Part shown: piece after piece, positions 22,336 to 33,128 of the stretch
How positions within the stretch are numbered: position 1 is the stretch's first letter
Layout: the number at the start of each line of letters is the position of its first letter
Assembly: GCF_011927725.1 (NCBI RefSeq)
Contig: NZ_JAATJC010000001.1
Span: 1,867,001-1,931,000, forward strand
Direction: 5' to 3'
DNA length: 64,000 nucleotides
Origin: Sphingomonas kaistensis
GTDB taxonomy: Bacteria; Pseudomonadota; Alphaproteobacteria; Sphingomonadales; Sphingomonadaceae
Made by a program: the position numbers and the translations under genes
Notes under the pieces: model-generated
The model's input: the letters and a program-made list of their open reading frames with translations, nothing else
What the model was told of the DNA's origin: nothing
The model's database searches: none

Positions 22336-22693
22336 TGAGATTCTCCATGTCGCCGGCCTTGCGGCGCGACGCCTTGTCAGTCTTGTGGGGTGCGGCATTG
22401 GGTTCGGAGCTACGGAAAAGGCCCCGAACCGCCGAGAATAAAGGTTTGCGGGCAATGTAGAGCGCGGCCATCGTGGCGACCCCGGCGGTGAGGCCGGGAT
22501 TGTCCTTGACCGCGGTGACGGCGTCGTCCGCCACTACGATGCTCTTGTCCTTGGCCGACTGGACCGCGTTCGAAGCAAGCCTGCCGGGCGCGAGCCTGGC
22601 CTTGGCTTCCTCGAGCGTGGCCATCAGCCGCGCCTTGGCCTGGTCGACCTCGCCGCGAGCCCGGGCGATGCGAATCTTCGCAGCGCCGCTCAT
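22328..22693 (-). CDS. DUF3618-like membrane-anchored protein
   Basis: A 121-residue protein whose first half matches DUF3618: a charged helix (KIRIARARGEVDQAKARL, MATLEEAKARLAP) followed by a single hydrophobic segment (GLTAGVATMAALYIA) and a basic cytoplasmic-type tail. DUF3618 proteins are usually found with holin-like and YqjD-like genes, as here. Function unknown. It overlaps the holin-like gene by four bases (ATGA) and the following gene by eight, so translation is coupled. GGAGG precedes the ATG. Confidence 0.8.
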   Translation of the reverse strand: MSGAAKIRIARARGEVDQAKARLMATLEEAKARLAPGRLASNAVQSAKDKSIVVADDAVTAVKDNPGLTAGVATMAALYIARKPLFSAVRGLFRSSEPNAAPHKTDKASRRKAGDMENLNG

Positions 22694-23094
22694 GCCGCGT
22701 CCTCCAGTCCCTTGGTCGCCTTGGCGTAAGCGAGGTATCCGAGGCCCCCCGCCGCCGCCACGCAGATCACCAGCGTCAGCAATCCGGCCAGTGTATCGCT
22801 CATCAGCGAGGCGAGGCCGACGAAGATGGTGGCGATCAGGACCAGGAAGGCGGCATGGGCGAACAGGATCGCAAGCAGTCCAAGGACGATCGGGACCTTG
22901 AGTGCGTTGGCCTTTTCCGTGCCGAGTGCCTTGAAGTAGCCGAGCTCGGCACGGCCGTAGGACTTGGCGTCCTCGACCAGGCGGTGGACGAGATCGCCGA
23001 TCCCGTCCGCGCCGCCCTGCGTTGTCTCGGTCCGCTTCAGCATCGGATCACCGGGTGGTGCCGGCTCGGTCGCCTTGGCGGTCGCGGGCTTCAT
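22690..23094 (-). CDS. Phage-holin-superfamily membrane protein (cellular stress type)
   Basis: A 134-residue protein with a polar N-terminus and two long hydrophobic segments separated by a short loop (VPIVLGLLAILFAHAAFLVL and LAGLLTLVICVAAAGGLGYL). This matches the Phage_holin_3_6 / YqjE-like family, which despite its name is widespread in chromosomal stress operons. There is no phage gene nearby. ATG at 23094 overlaps the upstream gene by 47 bases; it is kept because GGAGGGAAG precedes it, whereas an internal ATG at 23043 has a weak site. Its exact function is unknown. Confidence 0.82.
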   Translation of the reverse strand: MKPATAKATEPAPPGDPMLKRTETTQGGADGIGDLVHRLVEDAKSYGRAELGYFKALGTEKANALKVPIVLGLLAILFAHAAFLVLIATIFVGLASLMSDTLAGLLTLVICVAAAGGLGYLAYAKATKGLEDAA

Positions 23095-23680
23095 TGCTGC
23101 TTCCCTCCGGCATGCCGGCCTTCAGAAGACGGACGAGGCCAAATCCGAGGATCGCCGCGCCGGTGATCGCCACCGCCGGGCTCTTGCGGATCAGCGCGCG
23201 GGCGTCGTCGACCAGCTCGTCGGGATCCTTGCTCTCGAGCGTGCTCGCGTAGCGCTGGATGGTCGAGCTCGCCGACTTGGCATAGTCGCCATATTGCGGG
23301 CCGAGGCGTTCGCCGATCTGCTCGACCGTGTCCTCGATGATGTTGGCGATACTGCCGAGCGTGGTGGAGCCGCTCTTCAGGCCCTCACCGACGAAACCGC
23401 GGGCGCGGCCGAGGGCCTCGTCCTTGGCCTTACCGGTGACGTTGCTGACCATGCCGCGGATGCCGCCATTGCTGGCCGATCCGTCGTCGTCGCCGGTCGT
23501 GGTGCCGGTGATCAGCGCATCGGTCTGGCTGTCGCCGGCGGTGGCCGAGGTGCGGCCGCCCGTGGCGGTGTTGCCGATCGCGGTGCCGCTGCGGCCCGCG
23601 CTGCCGGTGGTTCCGCCAGCGCCGCCGGCCTCGATCACCGTGTCGGTGCCTTCCGGCAGTTTGTTCGTGGTATCGGCCAT
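23048..23680 (-). CDS. Stress-operon lead protein, nutrient-deprivation-induced/YqjD-like
   Basis: A 210-residue protein. Residues ~1-75 are disordered, rich in Gly, Thr, Ser and Ala. Residues ~75-160 form amphipathic helices (IRGMVSNVTGKAKDEALG, IEDTVEQIGERLGPQ). One hydrophobic segment near the C-terminus (SPAVAITGAAILGFGLVRLL) gives a tail-anchored, YqjD-like architecture. Relatives are annotated as nutrient-deprivation-induced proteins. The strong ribosome binding site AGAGGAGAGG precedes the ATG, and an EcfG-type promoter lies 50 bases upstream, so it leads a four-gene general-stress operon. Molecular role unknown. Confidence 0.82.
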   Translation of the reverse strand: MADTTNKLPEGTDTVIEAGGAGGTTGSAGRSGTAIGNTATGGRTSATAGDSQTDALITGTTTGDDDGSASNGGIRGMVSNVTGKAKDEALGRARGFVGEGLKSGSTTLGSIANIIEDTVEQIGERLGPQYGDYAKSASSTIQRYASTLESKDPDELVDDARALIRKSPAVAITGAAILGFGLVRLLKAGMPEGSSNEARDRQGDRAGTTR

Positions 23681-23729
23681 CAGCCTCTCCTCTTTCGTTC
23701 GTGACGCTGGAAAACTTGGGTATGGCCCG

Positions 23730-23756
23730 ATAACGAGCCGCTACCGCCGCCGTTCC
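23730..23756 (-). promoter_or_regulatory. EcfG-type general stress response promoter
   Basis: Reading the minus strand, GGAAC (23756-23752) is followed after exactly 16 bases by CGTTAT (23735-23730). This is the alphaproteobacterial EcfG consensus GGAAC-N16/17-CGTT. Transcription would start about base 23724 and give a leader of roughly 43 bases before the ATG at 23680. Confidence 0.85.
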
Positions 23757-23780
23757 GGCCTTCGACGATCAACAGACATG

Positions 23781-23799
23781 GGACTCGATTCGCGAGTCC
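23781..23799. repeat. Inverted repeat upstream of eno
   Basis: GGACTCG and CGAGTCC form a perfect 7-bp inverted repeat around ATTCG. It lies between the divergent stress promoter and eno, 45 bases before the eno start, and could be an operator or a leader hairpin. Confidence 0.35.
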
Positions 23800-23822
23800 G
23801 CAACGGCTGCGTAACGATTTAG

Positions 23823-25130
<1,308 letters not shown>

Positions 25131-25218
25131 GCGCAAAAAGCGGTGGTTCGTCACTTTTTTGTTGCAGAAGCGTGCCGAACCCCTTGCGCGCATGACTCAA
25201 AACTGATTCTGTCTCCGC

Positions 25219-25539
25219 ATGGGACGGGGGGCAGTGAGCCAGGCGCAAAGCCTGATCCGCAGGGCGATGTGGCCCGCGGTGTCGCTGCTCATCATCGGCA
25301 CTTTTGCCGGCCATGCGGTGGCAGGACCGAATGGGCTGCTGGCTTGGGGCGGCTATCACCGTGACCTCGCCGCCAAGCAGCAGCAACTGGCCAAGCTGGA
25401 GGGCGAGCGCCAGGCGCTCAAGCATCGCTCGGCGCTGCTCGACCCGCGCAAGGCCGATCCCGACATGGCCGATGAGCTGGTCCGCAAGGACCTTGGCCTC
25501 GTTCGCCCGGACGAAGTGATCGTCACGCTCGAGGATTGA
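25219..25539 (+). CDS. ftsB: Septum formation initiator, FtsB/DivIC family
   Basis: A 106-residue bitopic protein: a short cytoplasmic N-terminus, one transmembrane segment (residues ~17-36), then a coiled coil (LAAKQQQLAKLEGERQALK) and a conserved end with KDLGLVRPDEVIV. FtsB partners FtsL and FtsQ in the divisome. Position between eno and pdhA is the usual one in alphaproteobacteria and supports the call. ATG 25219 is used; a GTG at 25234 is an in-frame alternative giving a 101-residue form. Confidence 0.88.
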   Translation: MGRGAVSQAQSLIRRAMWPAVSLLIIGTFAGHAVAGPNGLLAWGGYHRDLAAKQQQLAKLEGERQALKHRSALLDPRKADPDMADELVRKDLGLVRPDEVIVTLED

Positions 25540-25552
25540 GGCACCTGCGGCG

Positions 25553-25582
25553 TTGCATGACGGCGCCATCGGCTCCTATAGA
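25553..25582 (+). promoter_or_regulatory. Probable sigma-70 promoter of pdhAB
   Basis: TTGCAT (25553-25558) and TATAGA (25577-25582) are separated by 18 bases and lie 34 bases before the pdhA start, just after the ftsB stop. Match to consensus is good for a GC-rich genome. Confidence 0.6.
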
Positions 25583-25615
25583 CCCGCCCAGATCATTCAT
25601 CCGACGAGGTAAATT

Positions 25616-26698
25616 GTGGCGCGTACGCCCAAGGCCGCGGCTCCGGCCGATCCGTTGAACCTGACCCGCGCGGACGAGGTGTCGCCGCTGCTCGCCAATC
25701 GCGAGCGCCCGCCGCAGCCTCAGCGCTATCAGGCGAGCAAGGAAGAACTGCTCGACTTCTACAAGCAGATGCTGCTGATCCGCCGCTTCGAGGAACGCGC
25801 CGGGCAGCTCTACGGCCTCGGCTTCATCGGCGGCTTCTGCCACCTCTACATTGGCCAGGAAGCGGTCGCGGTCGGCCTTCAGTCGGCGATGACAGTCGGC
25901 AAGGACAGTGTCATCACCGGTTATCGCGACCACGGCCACATGCTGGCCTACGGGATCGATCCCAAGGTCATCATGGCCGAGCTGACCGGCCGCGCTGCCG
26001 GCATCAGCAAGGGCAAGGGCGGCTCGATGCACATGTTCTCGGTCGAGCATGGATTCTACGGCGGTCACGGCATCGTCGGGGCGCAGGTGTCGCTCGGCAC
26101 CGGGCTCGCGCTCAAGCACAAGTATAGCGAGGATGGCGGCGTCAATCTCGCCTACTTCGGCGACGGTGCGGCCAACCAGGGCCAGGTCTACGAAAGCTTC
26201 AACATGGCGAAGCTGTGGGATCTGCCCGTGATCTACGCGATCGAAAACAATCACTACGCGATGGGCACCAGCGTCGAGCGGTCGGCGTCCGAGCCCGACT
26301 TCTACAAGCGCGGCGAAAGCTTCCAGATCCCCGGCATCCAGGTCGACGGCATGGACGTGCTGGCGGTGCGCGGCGCGGCCCAGGTCGCGCTGGAGTGGAC
26401 CCGGTCGGGCAAGGGCCCGATCATCCTTGAGCTCAAGACCTACCGCTACCGTGGGCACTCGATGAGCGATCCCGCCAAGTACCGCACCCGCGAGGAAGTG
26501 CAGAGCTACCGCGAGAACCAGGACCCGATCCAGCGCGCCGAGAAGGAGCTGGTCGGAATGGGAGTTCTGGAAGATGAGCTCAAGGCAATTGACAAGGAAA
26601 TCAAGAACATCGTGGTCGAAGCTGCGAAGTTCGCCGAAGAAGCGCCCGAGCCCGAGGCCGGCGAGCTTCACACTGACGTACTGGTGGAGCGCTACTGA
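25616..26698 (+). CDS. pdhA: Pyruvate dehydrogenase E1 component, alpha subunit
   Basis: A 360-residue E1-alpha. The thiamine-diphosphate motif is present ([17 protein letters not shown] ... ENNHYAM), as are [15 protein letters not shown] near the start and the phosphorylation-loop-like [13 protein letters not shown]. With PdhB it decarboxylates pyruvate and passes the acetyl group to lipoate on E2. It starts with GTG at 25616 after an ACGAGG site. pdhB overlaps its stop by one base. No E2 or E3 gene follows, so the complex must be completed from elsewhere. Confidence 0.97.
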   Translation: MARTPKAAAPADPLNLTRADEVSPLLANRERPPQPQRYQASKEELLDFYKQMLLIRRFEERAGQLYGLGFIGGFCHLYIGQEAVAVGLQSAMTVGKDSVITGYRDHGHMLAYGIDPKVIMAELTGRAAGISKGKGGSMHMFSVEHGFYGGHGIVGAQVSLGTGLALKHKYSEDGGVNLAYFGDGAANQGQVYESFNMAKLWDLPVIYAIENNHYAMGTSVERSASEPDFYKRGESFQIPGIQVDGMDVLAVRGAAQVALEWTRSGKGPIILELKTYRYRGHSMSDPAKYRTREEVQSYRENQDPIQRAEKELVGMGVLEDELKAIDKEIKNIVVEAAKFAEEAPEPEAGELHTDVLVERY

Positions 26699-28095
26699 TG
26701 GGCGTTGAACTGAAGATGCCGGCCCTGTCTCCGACGATGGAGGAGGGCACGCTCGCCAAGTGGCTGGTCAAGGAAGGCGATACCGTCTCGAGCGGCGATA
26801 TCCTGGCCGAGATCGAGACCGACAAGGCGACGATGGAGTTCGAGGCGGTCGACGAGGGCGTCATCTCCAAGATCCTGGTGCCCGAAGGCACCGACGGAGT
26901 GAAGGTCGGCACCGCCATCGCGCTGATGGGCGGCGAAGGCGAGGAGGCTGCGTCCGCGCCTGCTCCGACCGAGGCTCCGGCTCCTGCGGCGGCAGCGACG
27001 ACGCCGTCCGATCAGGCGGCCGAAGCCGAAGCCCCCAAGAAGGCCGAAACCGGCACCACACAATTGGTCAAGCCGCAGGCGGTCGATTCCGAAGTGCCCG
27101 AGGGCACCGCGATGCAGAAGCTGACCCTGCGCGAGGCCCTCCGCGACGCGATGGCCGAGGAAATGCGCCGCGACGACCGCGTGTTCGTAATGGGCGAGGA
27201 AGTCGCGCAATATCAGGGCGCCTACAAGGTGACCCAGGGCCTGCTCGACGAATTCGGGCCCAAGCGCGTGATCGACACGCCGATCACCGAATATGGCTTC
27301 GCCGGGCTCGGCACCGGCGCGGCGATGGGCGGGCTGAAGCCGGTCATCGAGTTCATGACCTTTAACTTCGCCATGCAGGCGATCGACCACATCATCAATT
27401 CGGCGGCCAAGACCAACTATATGTCGGGTGGCCAGATGCGCTGCCCGATCGTGTTCCGCGGTCCCAACGGCGCCGCCAGCCGGGTCGGCGCGCAGCACAG
27501 CCAGAATTATGCCCCGTGGTACGCCAGCGTGCCGGGTCTGATCGTGATCGCGCCCTATGATGCGGCCGACGCCAAGGGCCTGCTCAAAGCCGCGATCCGG
27601 TCGGAAGACCCGGTCGTGTTCCTCGAAAACGAGCTCCTCTATGGCCAGACCTTCGAGCTTCCCGCGGTCGACGATTGGGTACTCCCGATCGGCAAGGCCC
27701 GCACCATGCGCGAAGGCAAGGACGTCACCATCGTCAGCTATTCGATCGGCGTCGGGGTGGCGCTTGACGCCGCCAACACGCTGGCTGGCGAAGGGATCGA
27801 GGCCGAGGTCATCGACCTGCGCACGCTGCGTCCGCTCGACAAGCAGGCCGTTCTCACCAGCCTCGCCAAGACCAACCGGATGGTGGTGGTCGAAGAAGGC
27901 TGGCCGACCTGCTCGATTGCCAGCGAGATCATCGCGATCTGCATGGAAGAAGGGTTCGACGACCTCGACGCACCGGTCATGCGCGTGACCAACGTCGACG
28001 TGCCGCTGCCCTATGCCGCCAACCTCGAGAAGCTGGCGCTGGTCAAGGCTGCGGACGTGGTCGCGGCGGTCAAGAAGGTCACCTACAAGGGCTGA
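26698..28095 (+). CDS. pdhB: Pyruvate dehydrogenase E1 component, beta subunit with N-terminal lipoyl domain
   Basis: A 465-residue protein. Residues 1-80 are a lipoyl domain ([27 protein letters not shown] with the modified Lys). An Ala/Pro-rich flexible linker (~residues 85-130) follows. The transketolase-type E1-beta domain has [28 protein letters not shown] and the C-terminal [12 protein letters not shown]. The lipoyl-E1beta fusion is typical of alphaproteobacteria and is not an anomaly. It acts with PdhA, whose stop it overlaps by one base. def begins 37 bases later. Confidence 0.97.
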   Translation: MGVELKMPALSPTMEEGTLAKWLVKEGDTVSSGDILAEIETDKATMEFEAVDEGVISKILVPEGTDGVKVGTAIALMGGEGEEAASAPAPTEAPAPAAAATTPSDQAAEAEAPKKAETGTTQLVKPQAVDSEVPEGTAMQKLTLREALRDAMAEEMRRDDRVFVMGEEVAQYQGAYKVTQGLLDEFGPKRVIDTPITEYGFAGLGTGAAMGGLKPVIEFMTFNFAMQAIDHIINSAAKTNYMSGGQMRCPIVFRGPNGAASRVGAQHSQNYAPWYASVPGLIVIAPYDAADAKGLLKAAIRSEDPVVFLENELLYGQTFELPAVDDWVLPIGKARTMREGKDVTIVSYSIGVGVALDAANTLAGEGIEAEVIDLRTLRPLDKQAVLTSLAKTNRMVVVEEGWPTCSIASEIIAICMEEGFDDLDAPVMRVTNVDVPLPYAANLEKLALVKAADVVAAVKKVTYKG

Positions 28096-28131
28096 TTGAA
28101 GGATTGGACGTGCGGGCCTAAGGGGGCGCGC

Positions 28132-28668
28132 ATGTCCATTCTTCCCATTGTCTGCATTCCCGATCCAATCCTGCGCGAGATCTCGACTCCGGTCGAAACC
28201 TTCGACGCCGAACTGAAGACCCTCATCGCCGATATGTTCGAGACGATGTACGCCGCGCCCGGGATTGGGCTGGCCGCGGTGCAGGTCGGCGTGCCCAAGC
28301 GGCTGCTGGTGATCGACCTGCAGGAAGAGGAGGATGCCGAGGGCAAGCCGGTCAAGGACCCGCGAGTCTTCATCAATCCCGAGATCCTGGAGGAAAGCGA
28401 CAGCTTCGTGCCCTACAAGGAGGGTTGCCTGTCGATCCCCGATCAATATGCCGAAGTGATGCGGCCCGACCGAATCAAGGCCAAGTGGCAGGATGCCGAT
28501 GGCGAAGGCCACGAGGGCGAGATCGACGGACTGCTGGCGGTGTGCCTGCAGCACGAGATCGATCACCTCAACGGCGTGCTGTTCATCGACCACATCAGCC
28601 GGCTGAAGCGCGAGATGCTGCTCAAGAAGCTCGCCAAGGGCCGCAAGGACGGGTCGATCACCCTTTAG
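28132..28668 (+). CDS. def: Peptide deformylase
   Basis: A 178-residue type I deformylase with all three motifs: [17 protein letters not shown] (Cys metal ligand) and QHEIDHLNG (two His ligands and catalytic Glu). It removes the N-formyl group from nascent proteins. ATG at 28132 is chosen for the canonical [14 protein letters not shown] start and the AAGGGGG site; TTG at 28096 directly after the pdhB stop is an unlikely extension. It is convergent with purF, nine bases apart, with no terminator visible between them. Confidence 0.97.
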   Translation: MSILPIVCIPDPILREISTPVETFDAELKTLIADMFETMYAAPGIGLAAVQVGVPKRLLVIDLQEEEDAEGKPVKDPRVFINPEILEESDSFVPYKEGCLSIPDQYAEVMRPDRIKAKWQDADGEGHEGEIDGLLAVCLQHEIDHLNGVLFIDHISRLKREMLLKKLAKGRKDGSITL

Positions 28669-28677
28669 GTCGAGGGT

Positions 28678-30129
28678 CTAGACCACCGCCTTCAGCAGCA
28701 GGCCGGCCTCCTCGGTCTTCTTCTCGGTCATGTCGGTCAGCCGGGTCGGATAGTCGCCGGTGAAGCAGGCGTCGCAGCGCTGGGGCGCTTCCGCGCTGCG
28801 CTGGTCGCCAAGCGCGCGGTACAGGCCTTCGATCGAGATAAAGGCGAGGCTGTCGGCGTTGATGTACTTGGCCATCGCCTCGACATCCATTTGCGCGGCC
28901 AGCAGCTTGGCGCGCTCGGGCGTGTCGACTCCGTAGAAACAGCTGTGGCGCGTGGGCGGCGAGGCGATCCGCATGTGGACCTCGCGCGCGCCCGCATCGC
29001 GCATCATCTGCACGATCTTCACGCTGGTGGTGCCGCGAACGATCGAATCGTCGATCAGGACGATCCGCTTGCCCTTGATCAAGGCGCTGTTGGCATTGTG
29101 CTTGAGCTTCACGCCGAGGTGGCGGACTTCCTGGCTCGGCTGGATGAAGGTGCGGCCGACATAGTGCGAACGGATGATTCCAAGCTCGAACGGGATTCCG
29201 CTCGCCTGGGCATAACCGATCGCCGCCGGGACGCCGCTGTCGGGGACGGGGACGATGATGTCGGCGTCGATCCCTGATTCCTCGGCCAGCACCGCGCCAA
29301 TGTTCTTGCGGCTTTCGTAGACACTGATCCCGTCCACCACGCTGTCCGGCCGCGAAAAATAGACATGCTCGAAGATGCACGGGCGGGGCGCGGCGGCGGC
29401 GAAGGGACGGAAGCTGCGGACGCCATCGGCATTGACGAGGATCATCTCGCCGGGACCGACCTCGCGCTCGTAGCGGGCGCCGATCACGTCCAGCGCGACG
29501 GTTTCGCTGGCGAAGATGATGGTGTCGCCGATCCGCCCCATCACCAGTGGGCGGATGCCGAGCGGGTCGCGGCAGGCGATCAGGCCCTGCTCGGTCAGCA
29601 TCAGGAGGGAATAGGCGCCTTCGACCTGGCCCAGCGCATCGACGATCCGGTCGAGCATCTGCGTCTGGTGCGAAGTGGCGACTAGGTGGATGATGACCTC
29701 GGTGTCGGAGGTCGACTGGAAGATCGAGCCGCGGCGGTTGAGCGTGCGGCGCAGCTTCATCGCGTTCGAGATATTGCCGTTATGGGCGACCGCGAAGCCG
29801 CCGTCGGCAAGCTCGGCAAATAGCGGCTGGACGTTGCGCATCGCGCTCGATCCGGTGGTCGAATAGCGCACATGGCCGAGGGCAGTGCGGCCGGGGAGGG
29901 AGCGGATGATGTCGTCGCGGTCGAAATTGCCGGCGACATGACCCTGCGCGCGGTGCGAGTGAAAACCGGCGCCGTCGAGCGAGGTGATTCCCGCCGCTTC
30001 CTGCCCGCGATGCTGAAGGGCGTGGAGCCCGAGCGCGACGAAGCTGGCCGCCACATCGGCGTTCCACACGCCGAACACGCCGCATTCCTCGCGAAGTTTG
30101 TCGTCGTCGAAGGGATTGGTCGAAAACAT
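28678..30129 (-). CDS. purF: Amidophosphoribosyltransferase
   Basis: A 483-residue PurF, catalysing the first step of purine synthesis from PRPP and glutamine. The N-terminal nucleophile amidotransferase domain has catalytic Cys16 in EECGVFG, preceded by a 15-residue propeptide that is normally removed, then LQHRGQEAAGI and GHVRYSTTG. The phosphoribosyltransferase domain has the PRPP loop VLIDDSIVRGTTS. The family's C-terminal Cys-rich element is present as SPPTRHSCFYGVD. It is divergent from the lipoprotein at 30242, with a perfect CCCTATAGGG palindrome in the 112-base gap. Confidence 0.98.
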   Translation of the reverse strand: MFSTNPFDDDKLREECGVFGVWNADVAASFVALGLHALQHRGQEAAGITSLDGAGFHSHRAQGHVAGNFDRDDIIRSLPGRTALGHVRYSTTGSSAMRNVQPLFAELADGGFAVAHNGNISNAMKLRRTLNRRGSIFQSTSDTEVIIHLVATSHQTQMLDRIVDALGQVEGAYSLLMLTEQGLIACRDPLGIRPLVMGRIGDTIIFASETVALDVIGARYEREVGPGEMILVNADGVRSFRPFAAAAPRPCIFEHVYFSRPDSVVDGISVYESRKNIGAVLAEESGIDADIIVPVPDSGVPAAIGYAQASGIPFELGIIRSHYVGRTFIQPSQEVRHLGVKLKHNANSALIKGKRIVLIDDSIVRGTTSVKIVQMMRDAGAREVHMRIASPPTRHSCFYGVDTPERAKLLAAQMDVEAMAKYINADSLAFISIEGLYRALGDQRSAEAPQRCDACFTGDYPTRLTDMTEKKTEEAGLLLKAVV

Positions 30130-30241
30130 GGATGTCGCCCGTCCGCTGTGTGAGCCGCCCTATAGGGTCGCGCGGGCGCTTTGTCGCGTGCGGACTGAAC
30201 CGGGGTTGAAGGGCCGAGCCGGCGCGGGCAGGTAGGTGGCC

Positions 30242-30691
30242 ATGCGCTTGGCTTCGATCCCGCTCTTGCTGCTCATTTCCGCTTGTGGGCAGAGTGATGA
30301 GGCGTCTCAGGCAGTCAACACGTCCGGCAACGCGGCGACGCCGCTGGGAGTCGAGCTCCAGACTTTTGCTGGAACGGGCAAGGATCGTCTTTGCATCGGC
30401 GGGACGGCGGCTGCGGCGGCGGTAATCACCTATGCGGCGGACGGCCTGAACAATTGTTCGGCGAGCGGGCGCGTGGAGGAGCAGGGCGGCAAGCTGTTCT
30501 TCGTGCCGCAAGAAGACAGCAGTTGCCGCGTCGAAATTCGCCGCGAAGGCGAGACCCGCCTGACTCTCGGCGCACCTACGACGGGCTGCGCCTTCTATTG
30601 CGCTCCGGGCGCCAGCTTCGAAGGCAAGACCTTCAGCCGCATGGACAAACCCGAGCCGGTCACCGATCTGGCCGGTGATCCGCTTTGCTGA
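30242..30691 (+). CDS. Small cysteine-containing lipoprotein
   Basis: A 149-residue lipoprotein: signal MRLASIPLLLLISAC with lipobox ISAC, an Asn/Ser linker, and a compact domain containing six further Cys (in DRLCIGG, LNNCSASG, SSCRVEI, TGCAFYC and the C-terminal DPLC), suggesting disulphides in the periplasm. ATG at 30242 is preferred to GTG at 30236 because the signal starts there. I do not recognise the family. It precedes the acyl-CoA dehydrogenase by 71 bases, in which a good promoter is found, so it is probably a separate unit. Confidence 0.75.
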   Translation: MRLASIPLLLLISACGQSDEASQAVNTSGNAATPLGVELQTFAGTGKDRLCIGGTAAAAAVITYAADGLNNCSASGRVEEQGGKLFFVPQEDSSCRVEIRREGETRLTLGAPTTGCAFYCAPGASFEGKTFSRMDKPEPVTDLAGDPLC

Positions 30692-30699
30692 CAATTATG

Positions 30700-30728
30700 T
30701 TGATAGCAGTCGCTTGCCCACCTAGACC
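30700..30728 (+). promoter_or_regulatory. Probable sigma-70 promoter of the acyl-CoA dehydrogenase operon
   Basis: TTGATA (30700-30705) and TAGACC (30723-30728) are spaced by exactly 17 bases, 34 bases before the ATG at 30763. It would serve the dehydrogenase and, by overlap, the ECF sigma and anti-sigma genes. Confidence 0.5.
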
Positions 30729-30762
30729 CTGACCAACGCCCCTTCCGGAGAGAGCCTCAGAC

Positions 30763-32559
30763 ATGCCCGTCTACAACGCCCCCGTTCGCGACACCCGCTA
30801 CGTCCTCGATCACATCGTCGAGATGCAGAATTACGGCAATCTGCCGGGCTTCGCCGATGCGACCCCGGATCTCGTCGAGGCGATCCTCAACGAAGGCGCG
30901 CGCTTCACGCAGGAAGTCCTGCTGCCGCTCAATCGCACCGGTGACGAGGAAGGCTGCACCCGCCACGACGATGGCTCGGTGACGACGCCCAAGGGATTCA
31001 AGGACGCCTACAAGCAGTTCTGCGAGCTTGGCTTTACCAGCCTGTCGGCGCCGGCCGAATTCGGCGGGCAGGGCCTTCCGCACGTGCTGGCGACCGCGCT
31101 CAGCGAATATGTGCTGTCGTCCAATCAGAGCTTCGAAATGTACCACGGCCTGACCGCCGGGGCGATCGCGAGCCTGCTGGTGAAGGGGTCGCCCGAGCAG
31201 CAGCAGACCTATGTGCCCAAGATGGTGTCGGGCGAATGGACCGGCACGATGAACCTGACCGAGCCGCATTGCGGCACCGACCTCGGTCTCCTCAAAACCA
31301 AGGCCGAACCGCAGGCCGACGGCAGCTACAAGATCTCGGGTACCAAGATCTTCATCTCGTCGGGCGAGCACGACATGAGCGAGAACATCATCCACCTGGT
31401 GCTCGCCAAGATCACCGGCGCGCCGGACAATGTGAAGGGCATCAGCCTCTTCGTGGTGCCCAAGTTCATGGTGAATGACGACGGCTCGGTCGGCGAGCGC
31501 AACGCGCTGCAGTGCGGCTCGATCGAGCACAAGATGGGCATCCACGGCAATTCGACCTGCGTCATGAACTATGACGGGGCGACCGGGTGGCTGGTCGGCG
31601 AGCCGGAGAAGGGCCTTGCCGCCATGTTCATCATGATGAATGCCGCGCGCCTCGGGGTCGGCCTGCAGGGCCTGGCGCAGGGCGAGATCGCCTATCAGAA
31701 CGCCGTTGCCTACGCGAAGGACCGCCGCCAGGGCCGGGCGCTGAAGCCCGAGCTTCGCGATCCCAATGCGAAGGCCGACAATCTGTTCGTCCATCCCGAC
31801 GTCCGCCGCATGCTGCTCGAGGCCAAGGCCTTCAACGAGGCGGCGCGTGCGCTGGTGCTGTGGGGCAGCCTTCAGGTCGACCTGTCCCGCAAGGGCGCGA
31901 CCGATGAGGAACGGCAGAAGGCCGACGACCTCATCAGCCTGCTGACCCCGGTCATCAAGGGCTACCTCACCGACAAGGGCTTCGAGGCCGCGGTCAACAT
32001 GCAGCAGGTGTTCGGCGGGCACGGCTACATCCGTGAATGGGGGATGGAGCAGTTCGTCCGCGATGCGCGCATCGCCCAGATCTACGAAGGCACCAACGGC
32101 GTGCAGGCGATGGACCTGGTCGGCCGCAAGCTGGCCCAGAATGGCGGGCGCGGCGTGCGGCTGCTGTTCGAGACCATCGGCGGCGACATCGCCAACGCCC
32201 GCAAGAACGGCGATCCGGCGGGCGTCGCAGCGCCGCTCGAGAAGGCGTTGGGCGAGCTCCAGGCCTCGACCATGTGGCTGGCGCAGAACGGCATGGCCGA
32301 TCCGAACCACGCCGGGGCCGGCGCAGTGCCCTTCATGCACCTGATGGGCCTTGTCACCTTGGGCTGGATGTGGCTCAAGATGGCGGACGTATCGGCGCGT
32401 CTGGAGAATGAAGCGGGTGAGGATGCGGCGTTCCACCAGACCAAGCTCGCCACCGCGCGCTTCTATGCGCAGCGCGAGCTGCCCAAGGCGAGCGCCTATC
32501 GCGGCCAGATCGAAGCCGGCGGGGACACGCTGATGGCGCTTGCGGAAGACGCGTTCTGA
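30763..32559 (+). CDS. Acyl-CoA dehydrogenase, large (C-terminal-extended) type
   Basis: A 598-residue flavoprotein, longer than the ~380-residue classical enzymes and matching the group with an extra C-terminal domain (DmdC/FadE-like). Seen: [17 protein letters not shown] and [15 protein letters not shown] around the flavin site, and the catalytic Glu in [14 protein letters not shown]. It oxidises an acyl-CoA to the enoyl-CoA; chain length cannot be told. The stop TGA (32557-32559) overlaps a CTG that probably starts the sigma factor gene, an odd operon partner. Confidence 0.93.
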   Translation: MPVYNAPVRDTRYVLDHIVEMQNYGNLPGFADATPDLVEAILNEGARFTQEVLLPLNRTGDEEGCTRHDDGSVTTPKGFKDAYKQFCELGFTSLSAPAEFGGQGLPHVLATALSEYVLSSNQSFEMYHGLTAGAIASLLVKGSPEQQQTYVPKMVSGEWTGTMNLTEPHCGTDLGLLKTKAEPQADGSYKISGTKIFISSGEHDMSENIIHLVLAKITGAPDNVKGISLFVVPKFMVNDDGSVGERNALQCGSIEHKMGIHGNSTCVMNYDGATGWLVGEPEKGLAAMFIMMNAARLGVGLQGLAQGEIAYQNAVAYAKDRRQGRALKPELRDPNAKADNLFVHPDVRRMLLEAKAFNEAARALVLWGSLQVDLSRKGATDEERQKADDLISLLTPVIKGYLTDKGFEAAVNMQQVFGGHGYIREWGMEQFVRDARIAQIYEGTNGVQAMDLVGRKLAQNGGRGVRLLFETIGGDIANARKNGDPAGVAAPLEKALGELQASTMWLAQNGMADPNHAGAGAVPFMHLMGLVTLGWMWLKMADVSARLENEAGEDAAFHQTKLATARFYAQRELPKASAYRGQIEAGGDTLMALAEDAF

Positions 32560-33128
32560 GCCAAGGTTCCCAACCGCAGCCCGACGGGCCGGCGCTGCTG
32601 CGCCGTGCGCTTGCCGACGTCGCGGGCGGGGACCGTAACGCGCTCAAGCTGGTAGTTGATTCCACCGGGCCGAAACTGTTCGGCATTTGCCACCGTATCT
32701 TGGGCGACGAGGCCGAGGCGGAGGATGCGGTGCAGGACGTTTATGTCAGCGTGTGGCACCGGGCCTCCAGCTTCAACCCGGAGCGGGCGAGCCCGATCAC
32801 CTGGCTTGCGACCATTGCCCGCAACCGCGCGATTGACCGGCTGCGCTCGTCGCGGCGGGTGCGGCAGGGCGCTCCGCTCGATCTCGCGTTTGAGATCGTC
32901 GACGACCGGCCCGATCCCGAGCAGGGCGCCTTGTCGGCCGATGCCGCGCGGCGCCTGTCGCATTGCATGGACGAACTCGAAGCGCGGCAGCAGGCGGCGA
33001 TTCGCGCGGCCTTCTTTGATGGGCTGAGTTACCCCGACCTTGCCGAGCGCGGCAAAGTGCCCCTGGGGACGATGAAGAGCTGGATCCGCCGCGGATTGCA
33101 GCAGTTGAAGAAATGCCTGGACGGATGA
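32556..33128 (+). CDS. ECF RNA polymerase sigma factor (SigK-like), probable CTG start
   Basis: From CTG at 32556 the protein is 190 residues. Region 2 starts at [19 protein letters not shown] and includes [17 protein letters not shown] and the [15 protein letters not shown] helix; region 4 is [29 protein letters not shown]. The first conventional start codon, TTG at 32700, would delete the first half of region 2, so it is implausible. CTG at 32556 forms a CTGA overlap with the upstream stop, like other ATGA/GTGA junctions here, and GGAAG lies seven bases before it. The next gene is its anti-sigma factor, overlapping by four bases. Confidence 0.85.
   Translation: MSQGSQPQPDGPALLRRALADVAGGDRNALKLVVDSTGPKLFGICHRILGDEAEAEDAVQDVYVSVWHRASSFNPERASPITWLATIARNRAIDRLRSSRRVRQGAPLDLAFEIVDDRPDPEQGALSADAARRLSHCMDELEARQQAAIRAAFFDGLSYPDLAERGKVPLGTMKSWIRRGLQQLKKCLDG

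Noticed and set aside
22690..23094. Prophage signal from the holin-like gene
   Set aside because: No other phage gene is nearby and the family is common in chromosomal stress operons.
25140..25158. Intrinsic terminator after eno
   Set aside because: The stem is only about five pairs with two wobbles despite the T6 tract; mentioned with eno but not called as a feature.
32700..33128. 142-residue sigma factor starting at TTG 32700
   Set aside because: It lacks the first half of sigma region 2, whose conserved sequence continues upstream in the same frame.
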